A stretch of 64,000 nucleotides of DNA from assembly GCA_013420905.1 (NCBI GenBank), contig JAAXNY010000008.1:2232001-2296000 (forward strand), in the 5' to 3' direction. Below, piece after piece: positions 1 to 11,129 of the stretch (positions are counted from its first letter, which is position 1; the number at the start of each line of letters is the position of its first letter). The translations under genes and the position numbers were made by a program. The notes below the pieces were generated by a model that worked only from the letters and a program-made list of their open reading frames with translations, ran no database searches and was not told the origin of the DNA. Origin of the DNA: Collybia mongolica. Taxonomy: Eukaryota > Basidiomycota > Agaricomycetes > Agaricales > Clitocybaceae.

Positions 1-945
1 TGGGTGTTGGTGAGTCAGAGTCCTTTCACTCCCAGTGGTTTTTATGGCTTACTCTGGCCTCTTAGTTAGTGAAAATAAACCTGTTGGGTCGACATCGAAA
101 GACGTGAGTTTCGATCATCTGCATTTCGAGAGTTGGCTGATTCTGTAACGTCAGGCTGACCTCCTTGGTGACGAAGTTTTGTCGCCGCCCGCCAACGGTC
201 CGGCCACAACGGCCCAAAACAACCAAGATTTACTAGCAGAAATATTCGGGTCGACCTCACCACCCGCGCCAGGTGCCTCTTCCCCTCCTCAGTCCCAACG
301 TACAACCGTCGACGATATCCTTGGTCTTTTTGGCACGACGACTCCCTCACCACAACCTCCCTCTGTCTCGCCAACTTACACAGGGGGCTCGACATTTTCC
401 CTAACCTCATCTCAGTCGCAGTCTCCAGCGCCTGCACCAACACCCGCCGCGCCAGTGCCTCGCCTGACGCCCTATACTGCGTATGATAAAAATGAACTCA
501 AGATCACGCTGACGCCACAAACGTCGGCGGCGAAGCCGGGGGTCGTGATGATCCTAGCAAAATTCCAGGTATCAGGACCGACAGAGGTGACGGGGCTGAA
601 CTTTCAAGCCGCTGTACCAAAGGTAACTGCGCTCACTGAATTGTTGTTCATGGCGATTTCTTTCTCATCATTCCTGTGCCCTACCGTAGTCGCAACAATT
701 ACAGATGTTGCCCATGTCCAATCCGAATATCAGACCTGGGTCTGTAGAGACCCAACAAATGCGAGTGGTAGCACCTGTTGGAGTGGGTAATCATTTCCCC
801 TTGCCGATACCATGTATTGATGGGACGTCTTCAGAGCAACATTCGCTTGCGTCTACGGATATCTTTCTCCATAGCTGGCCAGACGTTTCAAGATCAAGTC
901 GACTTTTCTGGATTCCCACCTGGACTTACAGGAGGTTCCTCGTAA
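1..945 (+). CDS. APL4: AP-1 complex subunit gamma (gamma-adaptin), 3' part
   Basis: This is the C-terminal end of the large gamma subunit of the AP-1 clathrin adaptor, which sorts cargo at the trans-Golgi and endosomes. The start lies upstream of the window. Visible exons are about 1-9, 66-103, 155-622, 705-782 and 835-945, joined in one frame across GT-AG introns. The hinge is rich in Pro, Ser and Thr and carries short acidic/hydrophobic stretches (NQDLLAEIFG, TVDDILGLFG). The ear domain follows: YDKNELKITLTPQ, FQVSGPTEVTGLNFQAAVPK, MLPMSNPNIRPG and QVDFSGFPPGL, ending GGSS. The hinge-ear order and these motifs match gamma-adaptins. The identification is from family knowledge; the trunk domain cannot be seen. 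Confidence 0.88.
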
Positions 946-1103
946 TAGTTTACTCGGTAATAATGCATTATAATCATAGCTCTCTGGTCTTGTGTTTGCT
1001 GCTTCCAAATCTTTCACTGAGGATATAATAGATTCTGCTTTTCGTACACACAATTGGCTACGGCCATATACACACAATCGATAATATTAAGGAATGAGTA
1101 TTC

Positions 1104-4100
1104 TTAAATGAAAACCTGCAAAGGATGCCTATCATACACGTTCTGCCCTTCGCTCAATTCTCCCAGATCTGGGTAGAACGGAACCATAGCATCTGCCGCG
1201 CCTAAGTATAGCGCATTGTAGATGCGCCAGTATACCTCCCTGACCTTCCTCGCAGGGTGAAACAGCCCCTGTAACACATAGCTTAGGAGGACACCTGGAC
1301 CCAAGGTAACTCGCATGGCTTCAATCGCATCCATCACCGCGCCGATGACGTGGGGAGAAGTCTCGAAGCAATTTGGCCACACAAGATTCATCAAATGAAG
1401 CATAGAATCCTCGCAACCCAGTCCTGCAACCCCTAGGGCCAAATGTTTGACAATCGTGCTCGCAGTTTGTCGATGGACGAGATCGCGGTCAGTGAGGGCG
1501 TCTTCAAGCATGGTGACAACCGAGTCGCAGTAGTACGCGGACTGCGGGCCGACGTACTCGAACACAAACGATAAAGCCTTCAAGCATCCTGTCCGGACGT
1601 TAAGCTCGGCCGTTCGATATTCATTCAGAATTGCTGGTATACATGTGAAGGCTGAAATAAGGAGTTAGTGGAAGTTGGATGGCTACACAGGATGAGGTTA
1701 CTCACGACCACAAGTCTCTGCCACAATGGCAATGGCAACAGTACTACACACTCGACTTTGACGCTCTTGCACACGTAAATTTGTCAACAGGACTGATAGG
1801 ACATCTTGGGGACCTAAACTCTTGGCGATATAGCCGAAAGAGTTGACAGCGGCTCGCCGAATGCCTTTCTTGTGCGCTTTGAGTAAATCTAGGAGTTCGA
1901 AACATATACGCATCCATTCCCGTGCAGGTACGAACTCCGCACCACGATCAGCTAAGATTTTATGGTTTAGCCTATGGTTCATGCAAAAGCAATTAGAAAA
2001 ACTCACCAATGCGACCAATCAAATTGATAGATGCTTCTTGCACTTTTTCATGTCTATTGCGCAGGATGGGAGTCATTCGGGGCACTGTAGAAATTAAATG
2101 AGTACAATATTCCCTGGTAAATAACAAAAACTCACATAAATCTTTCACAGGTGGGTTCATTTGTGTCATTCCAACGACATTGGCAATGGCGCCCTCTGCA
2201 GCAATGATACTGCCAAGGGTATCTGGATACTCTTCTCCAAGTTGTTCGAACAACACTAGGCCCAATTTGCTCAGTAACTGATCTTCACCGCACTGCTTGA
2301 TGACAACGGCCAACCGCGTGGTGAGATCCGCTGCTTGCTGTCGAACCTTTGCACTCTTGTTGTTGAGGCGCCAAAGGATCGTCGAAACGATTTGGGTGAG
2401 GTAGGGTTTGACACGTATTCCCAAAGCGTTGACAACAGTTCCGAACCCATCCAACATGACTTGATCTTCAGTCGTCTGCTCCTGGAAAGAGTAGATAATT
2501 CCATCCACTAACCTCACCTCCAACCTCTCATCAATATCCGACGCTCCAAGGGTAGCCACGACCTTTGTGATTGTCTCCATCACCATCTTCCGGTATGGCT
2601 CGGCCTCGTCTTTTAACTCATTCACAACCCTCCCAACAATCTCTGCAACGCCTGCCTTCTGCGCGAGTTCCACCGTGGTTTCGACAACTTGGCGGTAGTT
2701 ACGCCGATCGAGAGCCATGCGACGCACCCAAAATGCTTTAAAGAAATCAGGGAGGATATCTTTCTTGATATAAGCAGGAGTGACTCCTTCTGTTGCAGCA
2801 CATTGTTTGACGACTTTGAGAACAATTTTCTTCATCTCTTCGTCAGACGTCTGGAACTCTCGGATGAGAATCACCGTCACTTCTTTAGTATAGTATGACG
2901 CATATTCGGGGTCCATGAGGGGGATAATGAAACCAATGGCTTTGAGGAAGGCCGCAAGACCTTTGCCACGGTGAAGACGAATACCGAGCCAGAGGGGCTT
3001 GAGGACGTTGTCGAACGATTCAATACCGTATGGAGCAGCAGCTTCGGCAAGCGCAGCTAAACCTAAAGCGGTCATTGTCCTGACCTTTTGTTGCTCATCT
3101 GACAGGCCGTGTGCAATACATTCCACCAGATTTCGTAGATGTGGTAACACCGCACACCCCATCATGATAGCGATTTGCTGGACAATTCGGATACCTGTGT
3201 GTCGCGCCTGCCATGACTTCTTGGAACGACAAACGGCTTTCAAGAAGGGTAAAAGAGAGGGGATACCCAGGGCAGACGCAACGACGGAGAATGCTCGAGC
3301 AGTAGTATTGCGAACGTACTCATCAGCATGGTCGATATCGGGCCGCATGGTAGAGATCATGTGTGCGAGACCGGCAGCTTTGGAAAGATTGGAAATAATT
3401 TCGCGGCCCTCAACACGGGCATAGTAGTCTTCATCGATCAGAAGAGGTTCAATGACGACCAGGATTTTGTGGACATAGGGTCGGACAAGGTCGTCGAGTT
3501 TGTACAACACTCGATCAATAACTTTGACGAGAAGATGACGCTCCTGATCCTCGAGTGTACGCTCCATCAAGAGGGGTAATATTTTATCAAAGAGGGGACC
3601 AGCACCAAATTCACGAGCCTTGTCTGTAATTTGTCGAAGTGCCGTTTTGCGAACAGGGGGTGTGCCGTTTTTAATTTTTAACAGCAGTCGCATAATTTTT
3701 CGCTCCTTCATCTCCTCGACAGATAATTCTGTCTCGTCCTCTTCTTTGAGAATTTTGGCAAAATATTGAGCGTCTTCTGCCTTGAAAAAGGCCAAGTTAC
3801 CGACACCCGGTATTTCGGTGGGGAGCTCTGGGGCAAGTCCCGCTGCCGCGGCGACAGCGGCAGCATCAGAGCTTTCCTGAATCTGGAAGCCACCAACTTC
3901 CGTGATGGGAGTAGCCATAAGGTTACGCGGAGCAACCATAGGTGCATAGCCTGGAGGAGGGGTGACAATAGAGTATCCAGAGGTCGGGAGAACAGCATTG
4001 AGTTCTTCGTCCGTCAAATATCGATTATGCTTATCCTCTTGCATAAAACCGGGAGCGTTCATGATGATTGGAGTCATAGGGACGTCGACACCAGGCGTAG

Positions 4101-4927
4101 CCGGCGTTTGATCCCAACGAGAGCGTTTGGGTGTCTCCCCTACACCTGCTTCCGCTGGCGTTGCGTCCCATCTAGAGCGACGTTTCTTGGGCGCGGATTC
4201 AAGTGCTTCCTTGGACCACTCACCGGAATCCTGCTTATTCGGATCGGCATTTTCGTCGGTCGGCTCAGTTACATCCCACCTGCGCTTGCGCTTAGTGCCA
4301 GATGATTCCTTCGAAGTCGCAAGCGCCTTGGCGGCAGCGAGTTCCCTCGCAACGTCTTCCAGTTCTGCTGCAGGGGGTGTCTTATCCAAGTCCATCTTCA
4401 TCTTTCCCTCCTCTCGATCCTGCCTCTCCTTCTCCTCAATGGCTCGCTTCACTCGCTGTTCCTCCTGCTCAAGTCTCGACAACCTCATAGCATCCTTGTA
4501 TCCCCCTTCAACCTCTTTTCCATCTTCACCTTGCTGGAAAGCGTCCGCACTATCGACTGCTACACGGCCAAAGCGCCGGTTATGATAGTCTGATTGTCGT
4601 GCTGCAATTTGACGTTTCGATGCTGTCTCTGCGAACGGGTCGACATTTTCTTCCTCTGCAAGGTCAGCAAATTCCTGTAGAATTTCTTTGGGGGCAGTAT
4701 ACGAGTCAACTAGTCTTGGAGAACCAGGAGGCGACATGATACTCAGAGTCTGAGTGAGAGTGGGATGCTGAGGAGAGGATTCTGGATTACCAATGTAACT
4801 TGAATATTTTCCCACGCCACGGATCCCATAAAAACTTCCGCTCACAAATTTTCTTTCAACCATCACTGTAAAAAATTCAAAACTTCAACCTTCTAGTGAC
4901 CAGGGTACGTTTACCCCTCATTTCCAT
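1104..4927 (-). CDS. HSH155: Splicing factor 3B subunit 1 (SF3B1/Hsh155), U2 snRNP
   Basis: This is the large HEAT-repeat subunit of SF3b, which clamps the branch-site helix in the U2 snRNP. The N-terminal third is low complexity and contains three UHM-ligand motifs ([33 protein letters not shown]). The rest is the HEAT superhelix, nearly colinear with human SF3B1 ([42 protein letters not shown]). Clear introns lie at 1650-1705, 1952-2006 and 2085-2135, all near the 3' end; the central exon is about 2.7 kb. The stop is TAA at 1104-1106. The start is uncertain: an acceptor sits at 4866 and a 49-nt intron (4866-4914) would join an upstream exon, giving the Met at 4927; a later Met lies near 4735. 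The residue matching human K700 is Lys, while the one matching K666 is Arg. Confidence 0.95.
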
Positions 4928-5878
4928 TTCTTTGATGAGTTCTTTGCCGCCCCAGTCGTAGCCAATACAATGACGAACGGCAGAGCATAGCCAAACATTG
5001 CACCTCTGATTTCCCCCCCCCCCCTCTTTATTTGTCTAATCGCGACTAACAACTTATCCAGTCATTTTACAGTTTCCCATCGATCCATCACACATTGCGA
5101 CTGCCATATCTCCAAGACATAGAAAGGTGAGGTAGCTCTCCTTCCTGATCTTGATTGATGAGAACACAATACACCAAACTCCGTAGCCAAAGGCGATGGG
5201 GAAAATATTACAAAAAAATACTAAGAACAGCCAGCTGATTCTTCCTCTTTCTTCCACGCTTTCAAAGTGATCCCGTCTGACCAACCCCTTTTCAGGCACT
5301 TGAGAGATCTCTTATCAACTATCTCCCATGTTTAACTACCACAATGAAATAACTAGTACCTACTTTCGATTTCGGAAATTTTATGAATATGCATACTGCC
5401 AAAAAAAAAAAATACAACTCCCCGCACCCAAAATGTATACATCAGCGATCCGAACTCAGTCCTGCGACTCGTGTAGACGCCTTGTGAACGACAAGTTCTG
5501 TGAGTGTATGACAGGATCCATCGTCCAGTCAGGCCGGCGGAGGCGGGTTCGACAGGTACTATTCCTGGACGTCTATCCTTTATAAAAAATAAGTTAATGC
5601 CGATATTTCTAGGGCATGGTGTCGTCAGCCCTGCATCTCAGAACGGCAATGCAGCGGCATTCGAAGTCGCCGACCACATGATGCCGAACGCGTTGACCTC
5701 CGGCGGTGGCAGTGCAAAACCCTCCTAGTTGTGGCCGGTGCAATTCGTAACCCACAAGATCTTCACGATCATGCTAAATAATTATAAAAAGCTTCATGTG
5801 AGGCCCCTTCAATACCATTCGTCATTCAATCACAGTACCTCAAACTCCTTAGCGATTACCTCTCACCCCTGATTTACA
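4928..5878. other. Intergenic region with a doubtful small ORF
   Basis: About 950 bp between SF3B1 and the next gene. It holds a run of 12 C near 5013-5024 and A-rich runs near 5400-5412. A possible small plus-strand gene starts at ATG 5433 and ends at the TAG near 5726-5728. Its last exon would follow a normal-looking intron (GTACTATT near 5555 to TTCTAG near 5612). The reading frame that gives the longest second exon requires another intron of only 29 nt at 5500-5528, shorter than any other here. I do not accept it as a gene. Confidence 0.4.
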
Positions 5879-6469
5879 ATGCATCCACATGGTATGGCAT
5901 ACTACGGTCACGGTTGGCATCGTGGTCCTCGTCGGTTTGTTTGGTTCTTAATCGGCGCAGCTACTGCCACATGGTGGATCAAAGCTAAGGAGGCACGCCA
6001 TGGTCAAGGGTCTTGGAGCCACTGCGTTCGCCCACCCGTCCAATCGTTTCCAACCCCCCCGGATTCCGATGCACCTTGGAGCACCCGCGACATCCCTAGG
6101 GCCATAAATAGTATTCCCCCATCTGAATCCTGGGGCAATCAACAAAGTCAGACCAAAACTTGGAACGAGGAGAAGGAACGCATGGCTGCGCTTGGTAATC
6201 AGGCCGGGGACAAGGTCAGTGGTCTGATCGCTCGGTACAAGCTTGTTTATTCACAATACTTTATTTTACAGATGGTTGAGTTGTCCGAAGCTACATTGGA
6301 CACTGTTTTGACCACCGTCGAAACGCTCAAAGCTGTAAGTTCAAGCCTCTACAGTAGATTCTACAATGCTTATAATCAATCTGGCTCGTAGAAACTTGCG
6401 GAACATCGTGCTGAACGTGACAAGCAGCTCGAAGAAGATCGAAAACGGAATCCCCCTCGACTTGTATGA
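5879..6469 (+). CDS. Hypothetical small single-pass membrane protein
   Basis: Three exons (5879-6214, 6272-6334, 6392-6469) join in frame through introns of 57 nt each and give about 158 residues ending NPPRLV. The N-terminus is rich in His, Gly and Arg, followed by one hydrophobic segment (FVWFLIGAATATWWI, residues about 20-35). The C-terminal half is charged and likely helical (WNEEKERMAAL, KLAEHRAERDKQLEEDRKR), suggesting a coiled coil. I do not recognise the family and assign no function. The intron joins, consistent frame and compositional blocks support a real gene. It faces the SLC35F-like gene tail to tail. Confidence 0.65.
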
Positions 6470-6826
6470 TGTCATAACGTAACACTGCCTCATTGCATAT
6501 ACCGAATGACTCCACCTATAGTGGATTACTCCCCAAACCCCCTACTCCTCCTTTTCCAAAAACCATAGACATTCATTCTGGTGCATTTACATTACCCCTT
6601 CCCCTACCTTTATTTGCTAAGCGCCTGTAGACGTTGTACTTGTATCACATGGTGATATTAACTATCATCGTAATGACGGACCCATCCCGCCAGCGTTGTG
6701 AGAAATGAAATGAATTCCTATTCATAGTACGCAGCGCAGTAAAATGGAATTGACCAAGTAATTTAACAGGTCGGTTCATGAATATATAGGGCGTAAGATC
6801 CACCATGCCGTGATACTCCCCTTATC
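6470..6826. other. Convergent 3' intergenic region
   Basis: About 360 bp between two converging stop codons. It should hold both 3' UTRs. The T/C-rich first part and AT-rich second part are unremarkable, and no ORF or RNA gene is seen. Confidence 0.5.
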
Positions 6827-8722
6827 CTAAATAACAGTTTCCCCTCCACGAGGAAGAGTGGGAATATTTTCCGCTCCATCGTCAAACTCAGACTGTGGAC
6901 CGCCTCGTCTACGGTTGACGTACTCAGGTGCCATAGGGTCAAGCTGCCCTTGCTCCTCCGCTGTCAAGATTCTCAACATTTGTGGTAGCAACTCCAAAAT
7001 AAAAAGTGGCTTACGGGTGGAGTGCCAGAAATAAGTAATGAGGCCTCCGATTATCACCACAAACGCCACAAAGTAAAGCCAGTATGGGTGATAGTGCTTC
7101 GCAACAGTCAGGAACCAGTTTACAACAATAGAAGAATTGACGAACATAGAGGAAAAGCCCTGAAAGTGCAGATACCAATATCAATTACACATCTTGTAAC
7201 GACAACAATCAACGCACCAAATAGAAGACCCCAAAAGTCACTGGAGAGAAGACTGAGGTTGTAGTATGTAGACGAAGCCATCCGGTATAACATGGGAGCA
7301 ACAGTATATAAGATAAACATTGCTATGGTGAATCATAAGATCCCAATTCCACATAAGTTGAATAAATAACTAACCAGATGTAAAAGCCACGAGTAGACCA
7401 ACTGTGATAGACGAAATATTAATACAGATCTTACGCAGCGATTACATCGGAAATACTCACTCGTTGCACCGTTCCAGGCAGCCTTTGTCATACCTTCGTG
7501 CTCCAAAGCAGAAGCTTGGATACCATTGATCAAGACGCCCCACATCCCGAGTTGACCAACGACCTGATTACGAGAAAGGACTGAGCCATCACGAAGAAGC
7601 TGTTGGAAAAAAGTCTACTTCATAAAGGGGACGTTTCCTGACAAAGAATTCTTCTGTTGCGTTTGCTACATCACCACGTCAGCATAGCATTGCTTGTGCG
7701 TCAAAGAGCAACATACTAAAGCCATAGAGTGTTGCCCCGGCAATCATAAAGCCATCCCCCTTAGCCCTGCTCAAGGCGGTCCAATCTTTATCGGTAATTT
7801 GATCGGATGCGACAAGCAACCCAAGTCCAGCTATGCAGATTAAAACACCCTTTGGAGAAAATGAGCACGACATTGGTACAAAAATTAAGTGGAAGCCATT
7901 TTACCAATATCTGGGTCCAATGATACTTGGGTCTCATGTACACCCAAGAGAAGAACATACAAACAGGAATAGCCCAGCTGAATGGAATATGATCGTACAG
8001 AGCGCACGATATAACACCAGATGGTACTTACGCATCCAAGAGCATACAAGACAGTAGATCAGTGTATTGGTATGCCTAGGCTCATCGTCAATCGTATAAT
8101 CTCCGATATAAAAGGCAAGGCAATACCTTGACCACCATAAAATTCCCTTCGACATCGCAGGCTGCGAGGATAAAATCTATAAAACAGTTATTTGGCAGGA
8201 ATCATCATAGAGGAATGAGCCACGAACACTTCCATCCATCGCGGAGAATCATATTTCCCCATCCTTTGATTCCGTCTTTTTGAGCCCGTCAGTAACACAA
8301 TCATACGTATTCGAGATTCCTCACATTGATAGATTGTGTAAGGTGTGTAAATTGAAAACAACGAAAAGTAGCTGATAGTGAAAATCGGTCATTTTATACG
8401 AGTAAATTACACTGATAACCCACAGGAAAAAGCTCTGCGTGGTTGGAAGCGCCCAATTCCTCATCACCAACTCGGTTGTTGTAATGTTGGTACATGTGAT
8501 ACACAGGGAAACAACCTGTCCGCAGAGAAGTGCGAGGGCGAATCGACGGGTCCAAACGCTCTTCCATCGTGCACCGAAGCTCTTGAAGAAAGCCGAAGGC
8601 GAATTGTACACGATTTCAGGACGTCTGGGAGCATCGAATTTGGCCTCTAGAGACTCGAGGCGTTCAACATCATTTAGATCATGCTTCTTGGAGTCATGGT
8701 TATCGTCGTTTGAGACTGACAT
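6827..8722 (-). CDS. SLC35F1/F2-type solute carrier (DUF914 family)
   Basis: A multi-pass transporter of the nucleotide-sugar/drug-metabolite transporter superfamily, SLC35F1/F2/F6 branch; the substrate is not known from the sequence. At least ten short exons can be joined. Diagnostic pieces in order: a cytosolic N-terminus starting MSVSNDDNHD at 8722, RFALALLCGQVVSLCI, LPTTQSFFLYF, YTPYTIYQYGIKGWGNMI, ILAACDVEGNFMVVKAYQYT, LLDAWAIPVCMFFSWVYM, RPKYHWTQILGV, NATEEFFVRKRPLYE, VVGQLGMWGVLINGIQASAL, LYTVAPMLYRMASSTYYNLS and HYHPYWLYFVAF. The tail is STPEEQGQLDPMAPEYVNRR, ending at 6827. Continuous frames at several points contain stops that vanish when GT-AG introns are removed, so the gene is intact. 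Acceptor choice is least certain around 8250-8320 and 8090-8160. Confidence 0.85.
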
Positions 8723-10056
8723 AGCGACTGTGGTGGTGAATACATTGTTAGCTCTATTCTCTGAGAGGTATTTATTTAGACAAGTGGCACTCACCAGACT
8801 CCGAGGATACCCACGGTAACAGGCTAAAGAAGCTCAGATATCAAGCAGGCAGTGTGAAGAAAGAGGAAAAGGGCGGTCCACCAAAGGTGGTGATTTTACA
8901 GAAGCACGTCAGATCCCACACTGAAAGAAGCGAAGATGAAGCTTTACACATGAAAAATTTATATAAACATTCCTATTTGCAGACAGATCTCCGGATCACA
9001 ATCCGATTACAGGTCGATCACAGATGGTAATGATCGAATGAGAATATGCAATTGCTCAGCGATTGTCCGTTCAACTCACCATATATATAATATGTATACC
9101 AACAACAGAGGACGACAAGATGTTACAGAAGTTGCTCGATGGGAGTACAGCGGCCTCGTGTTCTTCATAGCTTGTGTATCTCCCCAAAGCGTCGACTGAC
9201 AGGGCTGCGTTGCAACCCGTGAACGGGTTTCTTACGACATTATTGTGGAACTGAGGGGATGGTACCTGTGCGTACCTAACTTTTTGCGATAAAGCAGGAC
9301 GTCGATCAACGGCCCTGGCTGATACCGTCGAGAAATATGAATGCGATATATACAAAGGAGAACATCATTATTTGTGGAGTGGTCTGATGTTGGAACTAGC
9401 CTGATGCACCTGTTGAACGTGAATAACCAGTTACGCATGGCTTTAGATACTCAAAAGTGCAGAATAAAAGCAAGACACATACCCATATGGCGAAAACACA
9501 CCTGTTTTGGCTATTTGTTAGTGATGGTCCGTTCCCCTCGTGGGGTCGTGCTTTCGTGAGGGTGCCAGAGACTATCGATCAGGTGTGGCGCTGTCGAATT
9601 TGGTGTAGTCTTTTGACAGACAGAGGAAACGGGGACAAGGCCTAGTGGGGAAGATATCTGCGTCTCGGCGAGGAACCGGCCACATACCTTGATGCTCTAT
9701 GAGGCACTCGGGATTAGGCAGATAATACTAGAGCAAAAGTTAAACAGAATCCTTCTCCCATTAGATAGTCAGCAAAATACAATTACTTCCCGGATATAGT
9801 GGTACTGGATAACCTCTTTGCGGTCCTGGGGCCTGGGTACTGGGCCCTTATCAGAGTTATTCCGTCAGATCATGATGTACTCAATACATATCAGAGCCAC
9901 TTGCTCCTGTCGAATTTGAGAAGTCAAATACGAGGATTCACGTGATGTGGCTCCAGACTACCAAACATTTTGGGTTCAATATTCTATCCAGGTGTCCCAC
10001 CACCTGAGTCGACACCGACCTAATTCAACAAATCCGCGCGGCTAATTAGGCTAGGG
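8723..10056. other. Gene-free stretch
   Basis: About 1.3 kb between the SLC35F-like and Cox23 genes, which point away from each other, so both promoters must lie here. Small ORFs in all frames have no recognisable motif, and I could not join them through splice sites into a protein. No tandem repeat or RNA gene is apparent. Confidence 0.5.
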
Positions 10057-10494
10057 ATGGGGAAGAAAGAGGAGCCTATTCCAGCACCAGAAGATAATGT
10101 TAAACCGTTGGACTATAGGGAGCAGTTTCAAGTGTGTTTGTTTTACTAGTTTCGGAAATCCTATTAATATTCCATCCTTAAACAAGGGGCGCCATGTAAC
10201 CTCCCAATTCATCGAGTGCGTTCCCTCTCTGTTTTCGACAGTATCTTTGAAGCGCCAGCTAATAAATTTGCGGTCGAATGTAGCCCTTGTGCAGCCGCCT
10301 CCAAGGCATCTATGGACTGTATGAACCGACATAACTATGATCGGGATTTCTGCCTAGAATATTTCCAAGCGTACAGAGACTGTAAAAAGACCTGGGTACG
10401 CTCCTTCAACCCCATCATGTCATGAAGGTCTCATCTAGGAATCCAGATTGAGCAGAGGAAAGCGGACCGCCGTGAGGGGCGGCCTACAACATAA
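10057..10494 (+). CDS. COX23: Cox23, twin-Cx9C cytochrome c oxidase assembly factor
   Basis: A small intermembrane-space protein of the CHCH family needed for complex IV biogenesis. Exon 1 starts ATGGGGAAGAAAGAGG at 10057 and encodes an N-terminus ending DYREQFQ. The central exon carries both Cx9C motifs: C-AAASKASMD-C and C-LEYFQAYRD-C, with NRHNYDRDF between, as in yeast Cox23. The last exon, 10447-10494, encodes IEQRKADRREGRPTT. The last intron has a good GTACGC donor after CKKTW. The first intron boundary is less sure; donor GTGTTT at about 10133 joined to the exon after GACAG near 10242 keeps the frame. Family assignment rests on the twin Cx9C spacing and the YDRDFC...KKTW context. Confidence 0.85.
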
Positions 10495-11129
10495 AATGTT
10501 CGTCTATCCAGCGTCGCCACCCCACATCGGTCTAGGAACAAGCCATTCGGTTACCTTTTACCAATCTATTAAATCAGTTCTGCATGCAATTACTTTGTTT
10601 ACTGTTCTACAAACTGAGCGAGGTTCGAGAATACGTTAGCCTCCACCAATAATCTGGAACCTACCCCAACACGCGTGAAGCCATGAGACCAAATGAAAAA
10701 TTAGCGGTCTCGACAAAAAATCTACTTTTCGTGAGTTGCAGAATTGTTCTATCATGTTTGTCTTTCGGAACTTTGACGGTAGGAAAAGAATCCAGATCAA
10801 TCTCTGAACCTAACAAACCGAACTGGAGGCTGGAAAGTGAATTATAATGCACATCAGGAATTGAGTTGATGTGCTTGACGTGAGTTCACATTGAGAGCAC
10901 GTGCGATTATCTGATCGATGAGTGTCTCCCGTAACGCCACGTCTCCATGTCGTCTGTTCTGGTTTGGACTCCAAGTTCAGACCGTAATCCGAACGAAGAG
11001 TTTCTGCTCTCGGTGCCCTCCTTTTTTCCCCCGAAAACTCTTCATATACTCAAGCTCAACGGGTTACACTTGACATGGTAATAACTATAATAAATAACTG
11101 TTGTTCGAAGTCCTCCTTGTAGCCAACAC
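10495..11129. other. Convergent intergenic region
   Basis: About 630 bp between the stop codons of Cox23 and the amidase. A CACGTG core occurs near 10897-10904. No ORF with recognisable motifs and no RNA gene seen. Confidence 0.5.

Noticed and set aside
4918..4998. 26-codon hydrophobic ORF ending KKWK, minus strand, just upstream of SF3B1
   Set aside because: It overlaps the proposed SF3B1 first exon in another frame and has no known homologue; no support beyond hydrophobicity.
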